Shown here piece by piece: positions 1 through 7,868 of a stretch of DNA of 47,350 nt. Within the stretch, counting starts at the first letter, position 1. The number at the start of each line of letters is the position of its first letter. The DNA lies in the NCBI GenBank assembly GCA_019240115.1, contig JAFAYV010000015.1, positions 1-47,350 on the forward strand, read 5' to 3'. The position numbers and the translations under genes are program-made. The notes beneath the pieces were generated by a model. It searched no databases and had not been told where the DNA came from. It saw only the letters and a program-made list of their open reading frames with translations. The DNA comes from Solirubrobacterales bacterium. GTDB lineage: Bacteria > Actinomycetota > Thermoleophilia > Solirubrobacterales > Solirubrobacteraceae.

Positions 1-911
1 AGGTCGCGTCGGCGCTGGTATATCTCGTTCATTGCCTTGACATGCGCGTCGACCGCGGGCGCCAGCGCCGCTGCTCCGGCCAGCTGGACGGCCTCGAACA
101 GGCCCGAGTCGATGTTCGACTTCAGCTGCCAGTAGTGCGAGATCGCCTGGGCATTGCCGACGATCGCCGCGCAGCGCCACCCGGTCATGTTGTAGCCCTT
201 GGAGAGCGAGAACACCTCGACCCCGACCTCGCGGGCGCCGGGGGTGGCCAGGAACGAGGGCGCCACGTAGCCGTCGAACGTCGTCTCGGAGTAGGCGTTG
301 TCGTGGACGACGAGCAGGTCGTTGGCGCGCGCGAGCTCAATCGCCCGTTCGAACAGGCCGTCGGGCACGACCGCGCCCGTCGGGTTGTTCGGATAGTTGA
401 GGAACATGAGCTTGGCGCGGCGCAGCACGTCGCCCGGGATGGCGTCGAGGTCGGGGGCGAAGTCGAGCTCGGGCTCGAGGCCGAGCAGGTAGGGCTCGCC
501 GCCGGTCAGCAGCGGGCCGCCGGTGTAGACGGGATAGCCGGGGTCGGAGGCGAGCGCAACGTCGCCGGGATCCAGGAACGCGAGGTTGAGGTGAAAGATG
601 CACTCCTTGGCGCCGATCGCCGCCATCACCTCGCTCGCCGGGTCAAGCGCGACGCCGAAGCGCCGCTCATAGAAGGCGGCGACCGCCTCGCGGAACTCGG
701 GCCGGCCCCGGTTGCTCGGGTATTGGTGGGTGCCGGGATCGGCCACCGCGCGCTGGGCCGCCGCGACGATCGGGGGATAGGTGGGCGTGTCGGGATCGCC
801 GATCCCGAGGCTGATGACGTCGATCCCGGCGGCGCGCTTCTCCTCGATCTTCCGGGCCAGCTCGGCGAACAGATACGGCGCGATCGTGTCGAGGCGCTTA
901 CTCGGTCGCAT
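1..911 (-). CDS. dapL: LL-diaminopimelate aminotransferase (C-terminus beyond window)
   Basis: PLP-dependent class I/II aminotransferase that would convert tetrahydrodipicolinate to LL-diaminopimelate with glutamate as donor (cytoplasm, lysine and peptidoglycan precursor pathway). About 303 codons are visible; the 3' end lies left of base 1. Seen: MRPSKRLDTIAPYLFAEL start, an SLGIGDPDTPT segment, YPNNPTG near residue 172, and the Schiff-base lysine in SLSKGYNMTGWR at Lys238. The KSNIDSGLFEAVQ segment after it is typical of DapL rather than AspC. The ATG lies 14 bases inside dapF, so the two genes overlap and are probably translationally coupled. The dapF partner supports the DapL assignment over a general aspartate or alanine aminotransferase, though substrate cannot be proved from sequence. 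Confidence 0.85.
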   Translation of the reverse strand, partial: MRPSKRLDTIAPYLFAELARKIEEKRAAGIDVISLGIGDPDTPTYPPIVAAAQRAVADPGTHQYPSNRGRPEFREAVAAFYERRFGVALDPASEVMAAIGAKECIFHLNLAFLDPGDVALASDPGYPVYTGGPLLTGGEPYLLGLEPELDFAPDLDAIPGDVLRRAKLMFLNYPNNPTGAVVPDGLFERAIELARANDLLVVHDNAYSETTFDGYVAPSFLATPGAREVGVEVFSLSKGYNMTGWRCAAIVGNAQAISHYWQLKSNIDSGLFEAVQLAGAAALAPAVDAHVKAMNEIYQRRRD

Positions 912-1752
912 GCAGCTCCTTGATGAAGTCGTCGGCCAGGGTGCCGGAGAACACCGGCGCCGCCCAGCCTGAGAGATTGACCTGAAGATCGTCTGAGACC
1001 TCCACCCCGAGCTCGCCCCCGTCGAGCACGACCGTCACCGGCGAACCGCCGCCGGCGAGGACGTGGGCGACGGCAGCCCCGGTCGCCCCGGTGCCGCTCG
1101 CCGAGGTCTCCCCGACCCCCCGCTCGAAGATCCGCGCCCGGATCCGGTCGGCGGTCAGCGGGACGTACCACGAGACGTTCGTGCGGTTGGGAAACAGTGC
1201 GTGGCGCTCGATCCCGGGGCCGATGCTCGGCAGGTGCAGCGCCTCGAGCTCCCCGAGGTCCGCAACGCGGATCGCGCACTGGGGGTTGCCGACCTGCACG
1301 TGCTGGAAGCCGATCGGGTCGCGGCCGTCGCCCGCCAGCTCGCCGCGGCCGTCGGGCGGTCCCGAGGGGAAGTCGGCGCTGGCCAAGCGCATGCGGCCGA
1401 TGCTCAGCCGCGCGGTCGTCGGCGAGGTGATCGTCGGACGGATCTCGCCGGCCGCCGTCTGGATCGAGAACTCGTCGGAGTCGGTCCAGCCCCGGCGCCG
1501 AAGGTAGAGCACCGCCTCGCGGGCGCCGTTGCCCGACATCTCGGCCTCGGAGCCGTCGGGGTTGAAGATCCGCAGCCGCGCCACGTAGCCGGGCTCGTCG
1601 GGGGCCGACAGGAGCAGGATGCCGTCGGCGAACACGCCGGTGTGGGCGGCACAGAGCGCCCGGACCCGAGCTGGGGTCAGCTCGAACGGCATCCGGGCGG
1701 CCTCGACGATCGCGTAGTCGTTGCCCAGCGCCTGCCACTTCTCGAAGTCCAC
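898..1752 (-). CDS. dapF: Diaminopimelate epimerase homologue with Ser/Ser active site
   Basis: DapF family: interconverts LL- and meso-diaminopimelate using two cysteines as acid and base. The GTG start at 1752 gives 284 aa beginning VDFEKWQALGNDY, which matches the family start; an upstream ATG at 1788 would add 12 residues. Family landmarks are clear (GNDY, EMSGNGARE, ERGVGETSASGTGA). However, the first catalytic cysteine (normally CGNG) is Ser73 (codon TCG) and the second (normally ACGTG) is Ser219 (codon AGC). The rest of the fold is intact and the frame is open, so this is a coherent substitution rather than decay. It overlaps dapL by 14 bases. A TACACT -10-like hexamer 8 nt before the GTG suggests a leaderless mRNA. 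Family assignment is firm; activity is uncertain. Confidence 0.88.
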   Translation of the reverse strand: MDFEKWQALGNDYAIVEAARMPFELTPARVRALCAAHTGVFADGILLLSAPDEPGYVARLRIFNPDGSEAEMSGNGAREAVLYLRRRGWTDSDEFSIQTAAGEIRPTITSPTTARLSIGRMRLASADFPSGPPDGRGELAGDGRDPIGFQHVQVGNPQCAIRVADLGELEALHLPSIGPGIERHALFPNRTNVSWYVPLTADRIRARIFERGVGETSASGTGATGAAVAHVLAGGGSPVTVVLDGGELGVEVSDDLQVNLSGWAAPVFSGTLADDFIKELHATE

Positions 1753-1790
1753 GCGGCGGCAGTGTATGTGTACCGTCGCCTCGGTCATGG
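1748..1790. promoter_or_regulatory. Interleaved divergent promoters, dapF / glycosyltransferase
   Basis: The ATG of the plus-strand gene (1787) and the upstream ATG of dapF (1788) share bases, so there is no ordinary intergenic space. Minus strand: ATGACC (1788-1783), 16-nt spacer, TACACT (1766-1761), then 8 nt to the dapF GTG. Plus strand: TACCGT (1771-1776), then 10 nt to the ATG at 1787. Neither start has a well-placed Shine-Dalgarno. Inference: two leaderless transcripts from promoters lying inside each other. Confidence 0.4.
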
Positions 1791-3151
1791 TTCGGCGCCC
1801 GCGCCTCCGGTCGCTCTCGCCGCTGGTCGCGCTCGCCGTGCTCTCGGTCCTGTCGTTGGCCGCGCGCGGGCTCCTGCTCGACGAGCCCTGCCAGTCGCCG
1901 TGCACGACCGCCTCCGAGCACACGCTCATCTTCGACGAGGCCTATTACGTCAACGCCGCGCGCGTCATCGCGGGCATCCGGCCGCCCGCCGGCTCCCACT
2001 ACGACCGATCACCGCTGCGCACCGACCCCAACGCCGAGCATCCCCAGGGCGCCAAGCTGATCATGGCCGCGGCGATCGAGATCTTCGGCGACGGTCCCTT
2101 CGCGTGGCGGATCGGCAGCCTGCTGTTCGGGTCGCTGGCGATCCTCGGCATGTACGCGCTCGTCCGCGCCGCCGGCGGCGGTCCGTGGTCGGCGTTCGGA
2201 GCCGCTGCGCTGATGGCCTGCGACAACCTCCTGCTCGTCCACGGGCGGATCGCCACGCTCGACATCTACGCGGTGGCGCCGATGGTCTGGGGCGTCGCCG
2301 CCTACCTGAGCGGGCGACCAGGGCTCGCCGGCGTGCTGCTCGCAGTCGCCGACTGCTTCAAGGAGGTCGCGCCCTACGCGCTGTTCGTGCTCGGCCTGCT
2401 CGAGCTCGGTCGCGTCCTGGTCGCGTGGCGCGATCGGCGCCAACCCACGGATTGGGGCTGGCGCCCCGCGCTGCGGCGGCTGGTCGTCGCGGTCGCGGTC
2501 AGCATCGTCGGCTTCGTCGGCCTGCTCGGGATCATGGGCCTGATCGCCAGGCCCTACGCCGACGCCGAGGGGCGGCTCATCACCGGCGGCCCGATCGACC
2601 ACCTGCGGCACATGATCACCTACGCCGAGGCGCTGGTGGCGCCGCACGGCGCGACCGGGATCGCCTCCTATCCGTGGCAGTGGCTCGTGGATTACAAGCC
2701 GATCGTGTACGTGCGCATCAACTCGTCGCTGCCCGGCCAGGGGCTGGGGGCGATCCACCCGGTATCGGCGTTCATCGGCATGGTCAGCCCGCCGATCCTC
2801 GCGCTCGGACTCGCCGGGGTCCTGTTCGCCCTGTTCCGGCTGACGCTCGCCCCGCGGCTGGCCGCCGGCGTGGCGACTCGCTCGGCGCCCCAGCTGCAGC
2901 TGGCGATCCTCGGCGCCGCCTGGTTCATCGGCACGTGGGCGCCGTATCAGTTCCAGAGCGCCGTCGACCACCGGATCAGCTACCTCTACTACATGGTCGT
3001 GGTGATGCCGGGGCTGTACGTGGCCGCGGTCAGCCTCGCCTCGCTCGGCTGGCGCACCGGCCGTCGCTGGCTGCGGTGGCTGATCGCCGTCTGGAGCGTG
3101 ACGGTCCTCGTCGCCGTCGTGCTGATGTATCCCTTCGTGGCGGCGTTCTGA
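1787..3151 (+). CDS. PMT/GT39-like membrane glycosyltransferase
   Basis: A 454-aa polytopic membrane protein of the dolichyl-phosphate-mannose mannosyltransferase type (GT-C fold). Family role: transfer of a sugar from a polyprenyl-phosphate donor to protein or glycan on the outer face of the membrane. Seen: a first membrane segment at residues 11-27, then the acidic loop motif LIFDEAYYVNAA (the Asp-Glu pair typical of GT-C catalytic loops), about nine further hydrophobic segments, and a C-terminal segment ending VVLMYPFVAAF. It ends 4 bases before the convergent miaA stop. Start chosen at ATG 1787 because it places a short basic tail before the first helix. Acceptor unknown; ArnT-like activity is an alternative. 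Confidence 0.75.
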   Translation: MVRRPRLRSLSPLVALAVLSVLSLAARGLLLDEPCQSPCTTASEHTLIFDEAYYVNAARVIAGIRPPAGSHYDRSPLRTDPNAEHPQGAKLIMAAAIEIFGDGPFAWRIGSLLFGSLAILGMYALVRAAGGGPWSAFGAAALMACDNLLLVHGRIATLDIYAVAPMVWGVAAYLSGRPGLAGVLLAVADCFKEVAPYALFVLGLLELGRVLVAWRDRRQPTDWGWRPALRRLVVAVAVSIVGFVGLLGIMGLIARPYADAEGRLITGGPIDHLRHMITYAEALVAPHGATGIASYPWQWLVDYKPIVYVRINSSLPGQGLGAIHPVSAFIGMVSPPILALGLAGVLFALFRLTLAPRLAAGVATRSAPQLQLAILGAAWFIGTWAPYQFQSAVDHRISYLYYMVVVMPGLYVAAVSLASLGWRTGRRWLRWLIAVWSVTVLVAVVLMYPFVAAF

Positions 3152-3155
3152 GCGG

Positions 3156-4067
3156 TCACGCGGCGGTCCACCAGCGCACGACCTCGCCGGCGGCGTCGTC
3201 GGGCGAGCGCTCGGTGACGTCGAGCACGCGCGCGCCGGCGAGCTTGCGCATCCAGGTCAGCTGGCGGCGGGCGTACTGGCGCGTGCGGCGCTTCATCGTC
3301 TCGATGTCGTCGACCAGCAGCTCGTCGAAGCCGAGCGCGCGGCGCGCGGTCCCCGAGGCGCCGGCGGCGTGGGCGCGGCGCACCTCGTCGCGCACGCCGG
3401 CAACGAGCATCGCGTCGACCCGGTCATCGATGCGCGCATACAGCGCCTGGCGCTCCATCGTCAGCCCGACGAGCAGGGTCGGGCGGCGGGTCTGCGCCGT
3501 CCACAGCTGCGACTCGCCCTCCGGCGGCTCGAGCTCGCCGCCGTCGGAGAGCTCGAGCGCGCGCACGATCCGCTGGCGATCGGTCGGCGCAATCTTCGCC
3601 GCCGCCCACGGCGCCCGCTGCGCGAGCACGGCGTGCAGCGCCGCCGGTCCCCGCGCCTGAAGCTCGGCGATCCACCGGGCGCGTACCCCCTCGGCCGGCG
3701 GCGGGCGCAAGCTCAGCTCGGTCAGCGCCGCACGCAGATACAGGCCGGTGCCGCCGACCACGAGCGGTCGCCGGCCGGCGGCGAGCGCGTCGTCGATCTC
3801 GGCGTGCGCCAGCTCGGCGTAGTGCCCGGCGCTGAAGCCGGCGTCGACGGGCAGGAACGACAGCAGCCGGTGCTCGAGGGCGGCGCGGTGCGTCGCGTCG
3901 GCGGCGCCGGTGAGGATCTCGAGCCCCGAGTAGACCTGCAGCGCATCGGCCGAGATCGCCACCGGATCCTCCCCGAGGACCCGGAGCCGCCGCGCGACCG
4001 CGACCGCCACCTCGGTCTTGCCGACCCCGGTGGGACCGAACAGCGCGATGACCTCGAGCGCGGCCAC
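3156..4067 (-). CDS. miaA: tRNA dimethylallyltransferase
   Basis: MiaA transfers a dimethylallyl group to N6 of A37 in tRNAs reading UNN codons, the step before MiaB methylthiolation. The GTG start at 4067 gives 303 aa, a normal length. Seen: P-loop GPTGVGKT at residues 9-16, SADALQVYSG with the conserved Asp, VVGGTGLYLRA, and a basic C-terminal RRQLTWMRKL segment before the WWTAA tail. An open frame continues far upstream (to 4505), but that part overlaps the tandem repeat and the FIST gene and lacks MiaA similarity. miaB lies about 6 kb away on the same strand, so both tRNA-A37 steps are in the window. Confidence 0.92.
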   Translation of the reverse strand: MAALEVIALFGPTGVGKTEVAVAVARRLRVLGEDPVAISADALQVYSGLEILTGAADATHRAALEHRLLSFLPVDAGFSAGHYAELAHAEIDDALAAGRRPLVVGGTGLYLRAALTELSLRPPPAEGVRARWIAELQARGPAALHAVLAQRAPWAAAKIAPTDRQRIVRALELSDGGELEPPEGESQLWTAQTRRPTLLVGLTMERQALYARIDDRVDAMLVAGVRDEVRRAHAAGASGTARRALGFDELLVDDIETMKRRTRQYARRQLTWMRKLAGARVLDVTERSPDDAAGEVVRWWTAA

Positions 4068-4124
4068 ACGGGGAGTATCGTGGGGCGATGGTCGCGTGTG
4101 GTCGACGCGCACGAGGGCCGGACC

Positions 4125-4205
4125 ATGAGGACCGGCGCGTGAGGACCGGCGGACCGGCGCGTGAGGACCGGCGCATGAGGACCGGCGCATGAGGACCGGC
4201 GCATG
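4125..4205 (+). repeat. 14-bp tandem repeat forming start-codon ladder before FIST gene
   Basis: Five to six copies of a 14-bp unit, GAGGACCGGCGCAT or ...CGT, run from 4127 to 4204; one copy carries an 8-bp insertion (4141-4162). Each unit holds GAGG (Shine-Dalgarno-like), 8 nt, then ATG or GTG. Starts fall at 4125, 4139, 4161, 4175, 4189 and 4203, and the last is the FIST gene. Most open a five-codon ORF, (M)RTGA, whose TGA overlaps the next start as ATGA or GTGA; the one at 4139 is longer and ends at 4192. The chain runs up to the FIST start. Confidence 0.8.
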
Positions 4206-5360
4206 AGAGCCGGTGCCGGCATCTCCGCCGACGCCGATCCCCGGGCCGGGGCGATCGCCGCCGCGCGCGACGCCGCGCGGGCGCTGAACGGCGCGGACGT
4301 CGACCTCGCGGTCGTGTTCGCCGCGGGGGCGCATCTGGCCGCTGCCGAGGTCACGCTCGAGAACGTCGCCGCCGAGCTGCGTCCGGGGGCGCTGATCGGC
4401 TGCGGCGCGGGCGGCGTGCTCGGCGCGGGGCGCGAGCTCGAGGCGGGCACCGCGGTCTCGGTGTGGGCGGCGTCGCTGCGCGAGGGCTCGGCGCGCCCAT
4501 TCCACGCCGTCGTCACCGAGATGGCCGGCGGCGGGATGCTCGAGGGGATGCCCCAGCCAAGCGCCGGCGGCGCGCTGATCATGCTCACCGACCCGTACTC
4601 GTTTCCGATGGACGCCGTGCTCGACGGGCTCGCCCGCGACGCCCCCGGGGTGCCGGTGCTCGGCGGGCTGTCAAGCGGTCGCACGCCCGACGCGGCCGCG
4701 GCGCTGTTCGCCGACGACGAGGTTCACGACGCCGGCGCCGTCGGCGTCTGCCTCGAGGGCGTCGAGATGCTCCCCTGCGTCTCCCAGGGCGCGGCCCCGC
4801 TCGGTCGCGAGATGACGATCACCGCCGCCGAGGGCAACGTCATCCACGAGCTCGCCGGCCGCCCCGCGGTCCAGGCGATCGAGGAGGCGATCGCTGAGCT
4901 GCCGACCGCCGAACGCGTGCTCGTCGCCGCCGGCCTGCTGATCGGAATCGTCATCGACGGCGGCAAGCCGGAGTACGAGCAGGGCGACTTCCTCGTCCGC
5001 GGCGCCCTCGGCGCCGACACGGACACCGGCGCGATCGCGGTCGGCGCCGGCGTCGGCACCGGTCAGATCATCCGCCTGCACGCGCGCGACGCCGAGTCGG
5101 CCGGCGAGGACCTCCGCCGCGCACTCGGCCTGCGCGCGCTGGCGAGCGGCTCGGCGCCCCCCGCCGGCGCGCTCGTCTTCTCGTGCAACGGCCGGGGCCA
5201 GGCGATGTTCGGCGCGCGCGACCACGATGCCGGCCTCGTCGACGAGGTGCTCGGCGGCGCGCCCGCCGCGGGCTTCTTCGCCGCCGGCGAGGTCGGCCCG
5301 GTCGGCGGGCGCAGCTTCGTGCATGGGTTCACGGCGACCGTCGCCGTGTTCCCGCGATGA
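4203..5360 (+). CDS. FIST N/C domain sensory-type protein
   Basis: A 385-aa soluble protein with a FIST_N domain (about residues 15-210) and FIST_C domain (about 215-385). The C-terminal signature GEVGPVGGRSFVHGFTAT is diagnostic for FIST_C, and VFAAGAHL / IGCGAGGVLG are typical of FIST_N. FIST domains are proposed small-ligand sensors often attached to or near signalling enzymes; no such enzyme is fused or adjacent here. The ATG at 4203 is the last start of the 14-bp repeat ladder, with GAGG 8 nt upstream. Its stop overlaps the next start by ATGA (5357-5360), so it is coupled to the short-chain dehydrogenase. Ligand unknown. Confidence 0.82.
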   Translation: MRAGAGISADADPRAGAIAAARDAARALNGADVDLAVVFAAGAHLAAAEVTLENVAAELRPGALIGCGAGGVLGAGRELEAGTAVSVWAASLREGSARPFHAVVTEMAGGGMLEGMPQPSAGGALIMLTDPYSFPMDAVLDGLARDAPGVPVLGGLSSGRTPDAAAALFADDEVHDAGAVGVCLEGVEMLPCVSQGAAPLGREMTITAAEGNVIHELAGRPAVQAIEEAIAELPTAERVLVAAGLLIGIVIDGGKPEYEQGDFLVRGALGADTDTGAIAVGAGVGTGQIIRLHARDAESAGEDLRRALGLRALASGSAPPAGALVFSCNGRGQAMFGARDHDAGLVDEVLGGAPAAGFFAAGEVGPVGGRSFVHGFTATVAVFPR

Positions 5361-6214
5361 CGGCGCGCCGGCGCCCGCGCATCGCGCTGCATCGACCGAC
5401 GACTCGGCGACCGGGGCTGGCGCTGGATCGGGCGACGGCGCTGGTCACGGGCGCGACCGGCGGACTCGGGCAGGCGATCGCGCGCGCCCTGGCCACGCGC
5501 GGGACGTCGGTGCTGCTCAGCGGTCGGCGGGCGGACGCCCTGGGCGAGCTCGGCGCCGAGCTCGGCGCCCGCTGGGTCGTCGGCGACCTGAGCCGGGCGC
5601 AGGACGTGGCACGGATCGGCGACGAGGCGGCGGCGGCGGGCGTCGACGTGCTGGTCGCCAACGCGGCGCTGCCGGCCACCGGTCAGCTGGCCGCACTGAC
5701 GATGGACGAGATCGATCGCATGCTCGCGGTCAACCTGCGCGCCTCGATCGCGCTGACCCACCGCCTCGCGCCGGAGATGGCCGCGCGGGGACGCGGGGCG
5801 CTGGTGTTCGTCTCGTCGCTGTCGGGTCAGGTGGCGTCCCCGGCGTCCTCGCTGTACTCGGCAACCAAGTTCGGTCTGCGCGGCTTCGCCCTCGGCCTGC
5901 GCCAGGATCTGGGCCCGCGGGGGGTCGGCGTGTCGCTCGTGATCCCCGGCTTCGTCCGCGACGCCGGCATGTACGCCGACGCGGGCGTCGCGCTGCCGCC
6001 CGGCGTCGGCACCAGCACGCCCTGCCAGGTCGCGCTCGCGGTCCTCCGCGCGATCGAGCGCGCGCCGGCGCAGGTGTACGTCGCGCCCATGAGCCTGCGC
6101 GTCGGCACCGCCCTGGCGTCAATCGCCCCCGTGACCGCGGCGCGGGTCGCCCGGCTGGTGGGCTCGGACGCGATCGCGGAGCGCTTCGCCGAGCGTCAGC
6201 GCGACCGGCGCTGA
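5357..6214 (+). CDS. Short-chain dehydrogenase/reductase
   Basis: Classical SDR of 285 aa, an NAD(P)-dependent oxidoreductase with unknown substrate. Seen: about 24 basic residues, then the Rossmann motif TGATGGLG, VANAAL (NNAG equivalent), the catalytic serine in VFVSSLSGQ and the tyrosine/lysine pair in YSATK, so the catalytic set is intact. A C-terminal extension of about 40 residues contains hydrophobic stretches. It starts in the FIST stop codon (ATGA), which argues for co-translation and perhaps a shared pathway. Its stop codon lies inside the first copy of a 25-bp tandem repeat. Confidence 0.85.
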   Translation: MTARRRPRIALHRPTTRRPGLALDRATALVTGATGGLGQAIARALATRGTSVLLSGRRADALGELGAELGARWVVGDLSRAQDVARIGDEAAAAGVDVLVANAALPATGQLAALTMDEIDRMLAVNLRASIALTHRLAPEMAARGRGALVFVSSLSGQVASPASSLYSATKFGLRGFALGLRQDLGPRGVGVSLVIPGFVRDAGMYADAGVALPPGVGTSTPCQVALAVLRAIERAPAQVYVAPMSLRVGTALASIAPVTAARVARLVGSDAIAERFAERQRDRR

Positions 6215-6279
6215 CGCCGCCGGTCCCGGCCGGGGCTGACGCCGCCGGTCCCGGCCAGGGCTGACGCCGCCGGTCCCGG
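6210..6279. repeat. 25-bp tandem repeat, about 3 copies
   Basis: A unit beginning GCTGACGCCGCCGGTCCCGG starts at 6210, 6235 and 6260 (period 25). The SDR stop codon (TGA, 6212-6214) is in the first copy. It lies in the convergent spacer before the terminator-like hairpin. The period is not a multiple of three, so it is non-coding. Confidence 0.85.
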
Positions 6280-6289
6280 ATGCGGTGCG

Positions 6290-6318
6290 GGGCGTCCCGG
6301 CCGGCGGCCGGGGCGCCC
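6290..6318. terminator. Terminator-like hairpin between convergent genes
   Basis: An 11-bp GC-rich stem with one G-T wobble (left arm 6290-6300, right arm 6308-6318) and a 7-nt loop lies between the convergent SDR gene (ends 6214) and secreted-protein gene (ends 6333). No T-run follows on either side, which is common for high-GC actinobacteria. It could end transcription from both directions. Confidence 0.4.
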
Positions 6319-6332
6319 GCGTGACCGCCTTG

Positions 6333-7820
6333 CTAGGAGAATGACCTCACGAAGGTGCGCTGCTCGGCGCGGGTGCGGGTCAGCGCTCGGTTGGCGATGC
6401 CGATCTCCTGCACCGTCTTGCCGGGAGCCTTGAGGATGACCTCCTGGTTGCCCAGGCGGCCGAGGTACCACGTGTTCCTGCCCACCTTGAACCCCCGGCC
6501 CAGGTGCAGCTTGCGCTTGGCTGCGGCCAGCTTGGCGCCGGGACGGATGCCGCGGATGGCGTATTTGGTGTTGGAGGTCGAGATCCACACCACCCGGTTG
6601 GCAAGCGCCGCGCGCTGGGACCTGCGCAGCAGACGCATCGCCGTCGGCGACGCGTAGCCCACGCGGACCCCACTCGGTGCCAGGCAGAAGAAGTCCTCGT
6701 AGCGGTAGCCGCGACGTGAGACCTTGATGAACGCCCGCCGCGCCTGCTTGCGGGTATCGCCGAGTTGCGCCCGCCCCAGGAGGCTCGCGCCCACCGTGCC
6801 GGAGGCGGCGGGACAGCCGGGGGGATACGGGATGCGCAGGCGCGCCGAGTCCGCCGTCCTGGCCCCATCGGCGTTGTGCGCCGTCACCCTGAAGGTCAGA
6901 TACTGGCCGGCGTCAAGGAGGGTCGTCCTGTACGTGCTGTGCCTCGCGCCGCGGATCGCCCTGCCGTCTCGATACCACTGGTAGGTGTACGTGATCGGCT
7001 GTGCGCCGCTCCACAAGCCGGGGTTGGCCGTCAGGACCATGCCGACGCCGTCGGCGCCGTCGATCGTGGGCGAGCCCGAGCCCGAGCCTCCGCTGCCGCC
7101 GACGTTGACCGGGGCGCCGGTGCTGCGGCCGGGGCTGGTCGCCGCGCAGGGATCGGACTGGGTCTGCGATGCCTGCGCCTGGCCGGCGTCGAGGGCCAGC
7201 CCGGTGCCCGCGCCCCCGAGCAGCTGGACGTACAGCAGCGTTTCGGTGTCCGAGCTGGCGGTCGAGGCGTGCTGGTTGACCAGGATGGTCGCCACTCCGG
7301 GAACCGACAGGTCCTGCGGAAGCCCCGTGAGGTTGATCGGCCTCCCGTTGATCGTGATGACCTTGAGCGTCGAGCCGTAGTGCTTGACGAGCTGGTTGTC
7401 GACGCACGCGTAGTCGACGTCCGCCGTCGACGGTCCGGCCTGGAGGGAGAGACCGGAAACCGCGAGGTTGAGCGCGTTGACCGTGCTCTCCGAGTCCGCC
7501 TCCGTGTACGTCGAGCCGCCTGCCGGCGAGGTGCCGAGCGTCGTCTGGGCCGATACGGGTCCCAGCGACAGCGTCAATCCGGGAACGTTCGTGACCGTCG
7601 TCGGATTGAGCAGCGACGATCCATCCGCGCATGGCACGTTGGCCTGGTTGGCGCTGGTTGCGCCGGGCAACAGGTTCGTCCCCTGCAGGCTCGCGCTGGC
7701 CGTGCTCGCCGTGCAACCGAACGGGTTGCCCGATTGTGCCGACGCCGAGCTCGTGAAAGCCAGTGCCGCCACCGCGGCGGCGAGCGGCATGGACAAGTGC
7801 CATGCGTGTCTACGTGCCAT
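6333..7820 (-). CDS. Secreted protein with Ig-like/PKD-type domain
   Basis: Predicted exported protein of 495 aa. ATG 7820 is preferred over the adjacent GTG 7823 because AAGGAG lies 5 nt upstream. N-terminal Sec-type signal peptide: basic MARRHAW, a hydrophobic Leu/Ala stretch, and an Ala-Ser-Ala-Gln cleavage region near residue 29. Then come a Ser/Thr/Ala-rich domain (about 30-230), a Gly/Ser linker (VNVGGSGGSGSGS), an Ig-like beta domain (about 245-325) with the ITYTYQWYRDGRAI strand typical of bacterial surface repeats, and a basic C-terminal domain rich in RNTWYLGRLG-type beta strands. No sortase motif or membrane anchor. Function unknown; probably cell-surface or matrix. Its upstream leader may be structured. 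Confidence 0.7.
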   Translation of the reverse strand: MARRHAWHLSMPLAAAVAALAFTSSASAQSGNPFGCTASTASASLQGTNLLPGATSANQANVPCADGSSLLNPTTVTNVPGLTLSLGPVSAQTTLGTSPAGGSTYTEADSESTVNALNLAVSGLSLQAGPSTADVDYACVDNQLVKHYGSTLKVITINGRPINLTGLPQDLSVPGVATILVNQHASTASSDTETLLYVQLLGGAGTGLALDAGQAQASQTQSDPCAATSPGRSTGAPVNVGGSGGSGSGSPTIDGADGVGMVLTANPGLWSGAQPITYTYQWYRDGRAIRGARHSTYRTTLLDAGQYLTFRVTAHNADGARTADSARLRIPYPPGCPAASGTVGASLLGRAQLGDTRKQARRAFIKVSRRGYRYEDFFCLAPSGVRVGYASPTAMRLLRRSQRAALANRVVWISTSNTKYAIRGIRPGAKLAAAKRKLHLGRGFKVGRNTWYLGRLGNQEVILKAPGKTVQEIGIANRALTRTRAEQRTFVRSFS

Positions 7821-7868
7821 CACTACTCCTTGACTGAAGATGTCAGCGGCCCGCCGTCCCGCGAAGAC

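Noticed and set aside
4067-4505. N-terminal extension of MiaA
   Set aside because: The extension crosses the repeat ladder and the FIST gene on the other strand; the P-loop is expected about ten residues from the true start.
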